Source: Amycolatopsis thermophila (GTDB lineage Bacteria > Actinomycetota > Actinomycetes > Mycobacteriales > Pseudonocardiaceae). From it: DNA of 64,000 bases. The stretch lies in contig NZ_JAUSUT010000001.1 of NCBI RefSeq assembly GCF_030814215.1, positions 6,882,001-6,946,000 of the forward strand, in the 5' to 3' direction. Positions 59,104-64,000 of this stretch are shown here, piece after piece (positions within the stretch are counted from its first letter, which is position 1; each line of letters starts with the position of its first letter). Position numbers and translations under genes: made by a program. The notes under the pieces are model-generated. The model made no database searches. It saw only the letters and a list, made by a program, of their open reading frames with translations, and had not been told where the DNA came from.

Positions 59104-60336
59104 CTAACTCGCTTCGACAACGGCCGGCATGCCGAGCCAACCGGCGTGGATCGACTGCACGGCAAAGGGAACCGCCGCGTTCTCATCGATCCGGTAGTCC
59201 GGGAACCGCCGGACGAAGGCGCGCAACGTCGTGGTGAGTTCGAGCCGCGCAAGCCACTGTCCCGTGCAGGTGTGCACGCCTCCGCCGAAGACCACGTGCC
59301 GTCGCCGCTCTCGGTCGGGCAGGACAGCGTCGGGCCGGTCGAACCGCTGGGCATCGCGGTTGGCCGAACCCAGCAGCAGCAGCAGGATCCGCTGTCCCCC
59401 GTGCAGCCGCTGGCCGCCGAGCTCGGTGTCCCGGGCCACCGTCCGCGCCGAGGACTGCGCAGGGGTGATGTACCGCAGAAGTTCCTCCACGATGTCGGCA
59501 GCGTGCGGTCCCTCGGCGAGACGAGCGCGGAGGGCAGCATCGTGCTGCAGGTACAGGAGTGAGTTGGCGATCGCCTCGGCCGTGGTGCCCACGCCCCCGA
59601 ACAGCACCGCGAGCTGGAGGGACAGCACCTCGTGGTCGTCGAGGGCGTGGGGCTCCGAGGCGCGCACGAGGTGACTCGTCAGATCGTCCGCCGGTTCCCG
59701 GCGCCGACGCGCGATCAGGTCGGTGAGCTCGCCCAGCACCGCGTCCATCTGCCGCTGGACTTCCGCGGCTGCCGCCGATCCGGGCTCCACGTTGTGTGTG
59801 TCGTGGACGGGCCGGACGATCCTCCCCCACGCCTCGTACGGCAGGCCCAGCAGGTGCATGGTGACGATGCCCGGGACCGCGTTACCAAGATCGGAGACGA
59901 CGTCGAAGGCCCGCTTCCGGGCGATGTCTTCGAGCAACCCGTCGACGATCTCCGCGACGACCGGCGCCAGCCCGGCCATCGCGCTCTTGCCCAGGAAGGG
60001 CAGGAGCAGGTCACGGTAGGGCCGGTGGTCCGGCGGATCGACCTCCCCCGGGATGAATGCCGGCGTCCGGAACGTCGGGATGCCCAGTCCCGCGGATCGT
60101 CCGCCGTCCCGCCGGCCGGAGAAGAACAGAGCCGGGTTCCGCAGGACCTCGTCGACCAGGTCGAAACCCCCGACCACCCAGAAGCCATCGTAGGCGTCCG
60201 ACCAGGCGATCCCGCCGTCCCGCCGCAGGTCGGCGCACAACCGCTCGAGGGCCGCTCGTTCGTTCGGCGCGTGGTGGTCGAAGTGCAGACGCGGACACCG
60301 CGGCCCCAACGCGGTGCCGGCCGAACCCGCGCTCAC
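59104..60336 (-). CDS. Cytochrome P450 with atypical I-helix
   Basis: A 410-residue P450: EELLRYITP carries ExxR and FGGGVHTCTGQWLARLEL (about 345) the haem loop. The I-helix reads AVLFGGVGTTAEAIANSLLY (about 240): the usual acid before Thr is replaced by Gly. GTG 60336 overlaps the TGA of the SDR upstream (GTGA), so the two are coupled. Loss of the acid often goes with altered proton delivery or unusual substrates, but that is inference. No ferredoxin gene lies next to it. Confidence 0.92.
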   Translation of the reverse strand: MSAGSAGTALGPRCPRLHFDHHAPNERAALERLCADLRRDGGIAWSDAYDGFWVVGGFDLVDEVLRNPALFFSGRRDGGRSAGLGIPTFRTPAFIPGEVDPPDHRPYRDLLLPFLGKSAMAGLAPVVAEIVDGLLEDIARKRAFDVVSDLGNAVPGIVTMHLLGLPYEAWGRIVRPVHDTHNVEPGSAAAAEVQRQMDAVLGELTDLIARRRREPADDLTSHLVRASEPHALDDHEVLSLQLAVLFGGVGTTAEAIANSLLYLQHDAALRARLAEGPHAADIVEELLRYITPAQSSARTVARDTELGGQRLHGGQRILLLLLGSANRDAQRFDRPDAVLPDRERRRHVVFGGGVHTCTGQWLARLELTTTLRAFVRRFPDYRIDENAAVPFAVQSIHAGWLGMPAVVEAS

Positions 60337-61109
60337 GACTCCACCCTCGCCAGCTGACGGGAAACCGGTGACGCCAACCGCCCACCTTCCACGGGCACCG
60401 CCGTACCCGTGACGTAGGACGCCGCGTCGCTGAGCAGGAACGCGGCGACCTCCGCCACGTCCGAGGGTTTACCGAGCCGTCCGAGCGCGGTCGCCGCCTC
60501 GACCTCTTCACGCTGACCGGGCATCGATGTGAAGAAGTTCTCGGCCATCGGCGTCAATGTGGTGCCGGGACAGACCGCGTTCACCCGCACGTCCTGCAGC
60601 CCGTACTCGATCGCCGCGACCTTGGTGAGCTGGATGACGCCCGCCTTGGCGGCGCAGTACGCGCCCATCCGGGCGACCCCGCCGATGCCACCGGCCGAGG
60701 CGATGTTCACGATCGAACCACCGCCGCCGGCCGCCATCACGGGCGCCGCGTACTTGATGGCCAGGAAGGTACCCTTGAGGTTGACGTCCATGATGAGGTC
60801 GTAGGCCTCCACCGGACAGTCCCCGATCAGATCGAAGTTGGGGCATGTACCCGCGACGTTGACCAGGCCGTCGAGCCGGCCCCACCCGTCCAGTGCGGCC
60901 TCGACCATGGCTTTGACGTCGCCGGGCGAGGTGACGTCGACGTGTATCGCCTCGACCCCGGCACCCAGCCCGGCCGCCACTTCGCTTTCCTTGCCGGATA
61001 CATCCGCCACGAGAACACGGAAACCGGACCCGGCAAGACATTCGACGATCGCCAGTCCGATGCCGGACGCACCGCCGGTCACCACCGCGACCTTCTCACC
61101 GCCTGTCAT
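60333..61109 (-). CDS. Short-chain dehydrogenase/reductase
   Basis: A 258-residue SDR: VTGGASGIGLAIVECLAGSG (about 10-29), VNVAGTCPNFDLIGDCPVEA (about 83-102; NVAG in place of NNAG), NIASAGGIGGVARMGAYCAA (about 133-152, with Ser and the Tyr of YCAAK) and TGTAVPVEGGRL at the end. ATG 61109 overlaps the stop of the NTF2-like gene (ATGA), and its own stop overlaps the P450 start. Tight coupling of SDR, NTF2-like protein and P450 suggests consecutive steps on one substrate. Confidence 0.91.
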   Translation of the reverse strand: MTGGEKVAVVTGGASGIGLAIVECLAGSGFRVLVADVSGKESEVAAGLGAGVEAIHVDVTSPGDVKAMVEAALDGWGRLDGLVNVAGTCPNFDLIGDCPVEAYDLIMDVNLKGTFLAIKYAAPVMAAGGGGSIVNIASAGGIGGVARMGAYCAAKAGVIQLTKVAAIEYGLQDVRVNAVCPGTTLTPMAENFFTSMPGQREEVEAATALGRLGKPSDVAEVAAFLLSDAASYVTGTAVPVEGGRLASPVSRQLARVES

Positions 61110-61513
61110 GATTCACCCCGGAACGCCTCGGCGTGGATGGACGGATCGAAGTACTCGCGCCATTCCTGGACCTTGCCCGCCCGCACCCGCACCATCGTGA
61201 TGTAGGTGTTGTCGTAGGGGCGGCCGTTCTTCAACCGCGCCCGGCCACGCATCTCGACCACATACGACCCGTCCTCGTACAACGGTCTGATGTGGACGTC
61301 CTCGAAAGCGAACGACTCGTACACGCGGGGAACCTTGGAAAACCTCACGGCGATCGCGTCCCTGCCGACGGATTGCCGTGCCGCGGGATCTGCCATGAAC
61401 GGGAATTCCATCACCCCGTCCTCGGCCCAGAACGCGAGGTAATCGTCGATGTCCAGGCGGCACAGCGCACCCATGAATCGGCGAATGGTGTCGATGTCGG
61501 TGTTTCGGCTCAC
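61106..61513 (-). CDS. NTF2-like/SnoaL-like protein
   Basis: A 135-residue alpha+beta cone protein of the NTF2 superfamily, in the branch with SnoaL, PhzA/PhzB and ketosteroid isomerase. TDIDTIRRFMGALCRLDIDD, then YLAFWAEDGVMEFPF and YDNTYITMVRVRAGKVQEWR are typical. Members catalyse isomerisation, aldol or hydrolytic steps, or only bind ligands; the catalytic residue cannot be assigned from sequence alone. GTG 61513. It lies 34 bp downstream of the medium-chain dehydrogenase and overlaps the SDR. Confidence 0.82.
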   Translation of the reverse strand: MSRNTDIDTIRRFMGALCRLDIDDYLAFWAEDGVMEFPFMADPAARQSVGRDAIAVRFSKVPRVYESFAFEDVHIRPLYEDGSYVVEMRGRARLKNGRPYDNTYITMVRVRAGKVQEWREYFDPSIHAEAFRGES

Positions 61514-61547
61514 AACTCACCTTCCTGTTCACTTTCGAACGGCAGGA

Positions 61548-62564
61548 TCAGTCGACCGTGATCACGACCTTGCCGAAATGACCTCCTTCGCGGAGCCATG
61601 AATAGGCCGCCTCCCCTTCGTCGAAGGGGAAGACACGATCGATGACCGGCGCCAGGCCGTGATGTCCCACAGCCGTCATCAGCCGGTCGAATTCCTGGCG
61701 GCTACCGACCTTGATCGAGTGGATGTCGGGGAACCGGGAGTTCAGCGCGATCTCCCCGGTGCTCGGCGCGCCGCTGAGCACTCCGACCAAGCACACCGTG
61801 CCGCGCAAGCGGACCGACCGCATCGACTGCTCGATCGTGTCCCGGCCGCCGAGGTCGACGACCCGGTCCGCGCCACGGCCACCCGTCGCCGCCAGTACGG
61901 CCTCGTGCCAGCTCCGGTGTTCCCGGTAGTTGATTCCCCAGTCCGCGCCGAGTTCCGCGGCGCGCGCGAGCTTTTTCTCGGTCGACGAGGTGATGATCAC
62001 GCGGGCGCCGAAGAGTTTTGCCAACTGCAGGACGAAAAGCGACACGCCCCCGGTGCCCTGGGTCAGCACTGTGTCACCCGGCAGCAGCGCTGGGCCGGCT
62101 CGTAACGCCGACCAGGCGGTCACTGCCGCGCACGGCAGCGTCGCCCCTTCCTCGAAGGTGAGGTGCGGCGCCAGCCGGACCACCTCGCGCTGGCCGACCA
62201 CCACTTCTTCGCAGAGAACGCCGGGTGCGCGCCCACCCCTCCCGCTGCCGCTCGGGGTGTCCTCCCAGTCACCGCCGTCCCAGTCCGGGTTGAACGTCAG
62301 GGCGACGCGGTCGCCGACGCCGACCGCCCAGACCTCGGATCCGACCTCGACCACTTCACCGGAGGCGTCGGACAACGGCACGAGGCCTTCCACGACCTCG
62401 GGCCCGTAGGCGGCGCCCTGCGCGACCTTGAGGTCCCGGAAGTTGAGCGAACATGCCCTGATCCGCACCCGGACATCGGTTGTCCCGAGCGGGCCGGGCT
62501 CGGGGATGTCTTCCCGTACCGGCGAAGCAGACGTGCCGTGTCGCCGCAGACGGTAGGCTCTCAT
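61548..62564 (-). CDS. Zinc-free medium-chain dehydrogenase (quinone oxidoreductase type)
   Basis: A 338-residue MDR protein. ACSLNFRDLKVAQG (about 42-55) marks the quinone-reductase-like group, and the structural zinc cysteines found in the dehydrogenase at 24442 are absent. VLTQGTGGVSLFVLQLAKLF (about 165-184) binds NAD(P)H. It should reduce an enone or oxidise an alcohol. ATG 62564 has AGGAGG eight bases upstream. It leads a minus-strand operon with NTF2-like protein, SDR, P450 and MFS transporter. A hairpin at 62617 separates it from the CoA-transferase upstream. Confidence 0.88.
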   Translation of the reverse strand: MRAYRLRRHGTSASPVREDIPEPGPLGTTDVRVRIRACSLNFRDLKVAQGAAYGPEVVEGLVPLSDASGEVVEVGSEVWAVGVGDRVALTFNPDWDGGDWEDTPSGSGRGGRAPGVLCEEVVVGQREVVRLAPHLTFEEGATLPCAAVTAWSALRAGPALLPGDTVLTQGTGGVSLFVLQLAKLFGARVIITSSTEKKLARAAELGADWGINYREHRSWHEAVLAATGGRGADRVVDLGGRDTIEQSMRSVRLRGTVCLVGVLSGAPSTGEIALNSRFPDIHSIKVGSRQEFDRLMTAVGHHGLAPVIDRVFPFDEGEAAYSWLREGGHFGKVVITVD

Positions 62565-62616
62565 TTCTTGTCCTCCTGACCCGCCCGTGGAGGCGACCAG
62601 TGGGCATGAGGGAGCG

Positions 62617-62645
62617 CGCTCACGCCCTCGTCGACGGCGTGAGCG
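62617..62645 (-). terminator. Hairpin downstream of CoA-transferase
   Basis: CGCTCACGCC (62617-62626) pairs with GGCGTGAGCG (62636-62645), loop nine bases, about 45 bp past the CoA-transferase stop. Confidence 0.55.
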
Positions 62646-62689
62646 GTGCGCATTCCCGATCGACATGTGATGCGGCAATCGGCCGCGCC

Positions 62690-63943
62690 TCAGATCACTC
62701 CCGCATCACGCAGCGTCTCGATCTCCGCGTCGGACATGCCGAGCAGGCCGCGGTAGACGGCGTCGTTGGAGGCGCCGAGCTTCTGCGCCGGCCACCGCAC
62801 CGGCGGCACTTCGCCGTCGAACCGCGGGATGGGGGCCTGCACCACCGTCTTCCCGCCCTCGCCGTCGTCGAGCTCGACGAGGTTGCCGCGGGCGACCACA
62901 TGCTCGTCGGCGATGATCTCGGCCGGCCCGTTGACCGCCGCACAGGCCACATCGGCCTTTCGGAGCGCCTCGAGCACCTCGTCCAGTTTCCGCTCCCGGA
63001 TCCACGCGCGCAGCACCTCGTCCACGATGGGGAAGCCGGTGTACAGCCGCTGCTTCTCGGTCGCAAGCCGGGAGTCGGTCGCGAAATCGGGTCGTCCGAT
63101 CAACGACACCAGACGCTCGAACTGCGCTCGCGTGGACGAGAAGCAGGCGATGTAGCGCTGGTCCGCGGTCTCGTACACGTATCCGTAGGAGATGTGCGGA
63201 TCCGCGCTGCCGGACGGGATGCTGCCCTCGCGCTCGTGCGGCCGCCCGGTGACGCTGTAGGAGGCGATGAGCTCGTTGGCCATGCGGATCGCCGGCTCGT
63301 AGAGGGCGACGTCGATGTGCGATCCACGGCCGGAGGCGCCGGCGGCGTCCCGGCGGCGGATCGCTTCCAGCACGCCGATGACGCCGAACATCGCCGAGGT
63401 GTGGTCCATGATCGCGACACCCGGGAGCACCGGCGGACGGTCCGGGAAACCGGTCACGTAGGTCAGCCCGGCGAACGCGGCGGCCGCGAACTCGTAGGAC
63501 GGCTGTTCCCGGTACGGCCCGGTCTGCCCCCACCCGGACACGCTGAGGTACACCAGACGCGGGTTGATCGCGGACAGGTCCGGGTAGCCCAGCCCCCAGC
63601 CCGACATGGTGCCCGGGCGCATGTTCTCGACCAGGACGTCCGCCCAGCCGGCCAGCCGGCGCAGCACCGCCTGGCCCTCCGGGCGCCGCAGGTCGAGCGT
63701 GATCGAACGCTTGTTGCGCCCGTGCACCTGCCAGTGCCAGGAGTTGCCGGGCTTGCCGTGCCCGATCGAGCGGATGAAATCACCTCGCCCCGGCGGTTCG
63801 ACCTTGATCACCTCGGCGCCGAGGTCGCCGAGGATCGCCGCGGCGAACGGCCCGCCGACCAGTGTCCCGATGTCCAGCACCTTCAAGCGGTCCGGTTCGG
63901 TGCCGACCGGACCGGGGTCGCTGTCGTCCCGCTGCTGCTCCAT
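62690..63943 (-). CDS. Family III CoA-transferase (CaiB/BaiF)
   Basis: A 417-residue single-domain CoA-transferase: VLDIGTLVGGPFAAAILGDL (about 22-41), RNKRSITLDLRRPEG, VENMRPGTMSGWGLGYPDL and GVAIMDHTSAMFGVIGVLEA (about 176-195) with Asp at the catalytic position. ATG 63943 has GAGGAG six bases upstream. The shared AGGATACT box lies about 30 bp upstream. It is separated from the next gene by 125 bp with a hairpin, so it is probably monocistronic or the start of a longer operon. Together with the others it makes five CoA-transferase-fold genes in the window. Confidence 0.92.
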   Translation of the reverse strand: MEQQRDDSDPGPVGTEPDRLKVLDIGTLVGGPFAAAILGDLGAEVIKVEPPGRGDFIRSIGHGKPGNSWHWQVHGRNKRSITLDLRRPEGQAVLRRLAGWADVLVENMRPGTMSGWGLGYPDLSAINPRLVYLSVSGWGQTGPYREQPSYEFAAAAFAGLTYVTGFPDRPPVLPGVAIMDHTSAMFGVIGVLEAIRRRDAAGASGRGSHIDVALYEPAIRMANELIASYSVTGRPHEREGSIPSGSADPHISYGYVYETADQRYIACFSSTRAQFERLVSLIGRPDFATDSRLATEKQRLYTGFPIVDEVLRAWIRERKLDEVLEALRKADVACAAVNGPAEIIADEHVVARGNLVELDDGEGGKTVVQAPIPRFDGEVPPVRWPAQKLGASNDAVYRGLLGMSDAEIETLRDAGVI

Positions 63944-63968
63944 TGCCGCTCCTCGGGGTTACGACTAA

Positions 63969-63982
63969 TTAAGGATACTTTT
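63969..63982 (-). promoter_or_regulatory. Shared AGGATACT box at the right edge
   Basis: TTAAGGATACTTTT, core 63972-63979; on the minus strand AGTATCCT could be the -10 of the CoA-transferase. It is preceded by CTAATT as in other copies. Anything to the right is outside the window. Confidence 0.58.
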
Positions 63983-64000
63983 CACTGTGATCCAGGCCTC

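Noticed and set aside
1-64000. Transfer RNA, ribosomal RNA or insertion sequences
   Set aside because: No tRNA-like cloverleaf, rRNA stretch, transposase or terminal inverted repeats were noticed on either strand, although a covariance-model search was not possible.
1-64000. Steroid degradation cluster
   Set aside because: FadE34-like, MaoC-pair and SCP-x genes occur, but no ring-degrading KstD, KshA, HsaC or Mce genes are present.

Overview
The window is very GC-rich, has many GTG and occasional TTG starts, and is rich in acyl-CoA enzymes, P450s, an FdxA-type ferredoxin and SCP-x-type thiolases. This suggests a soil actinomycete, probably of the Pseudonocardiales (Amycolatopsis/Pseudonocardia type). 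No ribosomal or core housekeeping genes were seen. The genus is an inference.

Almost the whole window is catabolic: CoA activation, beta-oxidation-like chain shortening, oxygenation, uptake and regulation. Bases 1-13,300 hold two minus-strand operons of CoA enzymes: NDP-forming acyl-CoA synthetase, OB-fold protein, thiolase-like protein, enoyl-CoA hydratases, MaoC dehydratases and two double-length CoA-transferases. Two LysR genes are interleaved. Bases 13,300-23,600 hold two TetR genes and the plus-strand genes they flank: MBL hydrolase, a thiolase/enoyl-CoA hydratase fusion, a double acyl-CoA dehydrogenase, a second acyl-CoA synthetase and a nitronate monooxygenase-like protein. Three intergenic regions here carry the same paired TGAACG-type sequence.

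Bases 23,600-28,200 are less orderly: a gene-poor stretch, an alcohol dehydrogenase with an orphan solute-binding lipoprotein, and a broken prephenate dehydratase. Bases 28,200-64,000 hold aldehyde dehydrogenases, a canonical thiolase, SDRs, a complete P450-ferredoxin-reductase set, two more P450s, alpha-methylacyl-CoA racemase, an SCP-x thiolase divergent from an HMG-CoA-synthase-like/OB-fold fusion, two more orphan solute-binding lipoproteins, a GMC oxidoreductase, two MFS transporters and further CoA-transferases. Two paralogous FCD-type GntR regulators lie here, and about twelve promoter regions share an AGTATACT/AGGATACT box.

Taken together, the genes look like a large regulon for uptake, oxidation to carboxylic acids, CoA activation and degradation of branched or alicyclic (isoprenoid- or terpenoid-like) compounds. 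No steroid-ring or aromatic-ring-cleavage genes are present, so the substrate cannot be named from sequence. Four broken genes (prephenate dehydratase, aldo/keto reductase, an SDR and a ferredoxin) and a 24-bp tandem repeat show that the locus has been remodelled.
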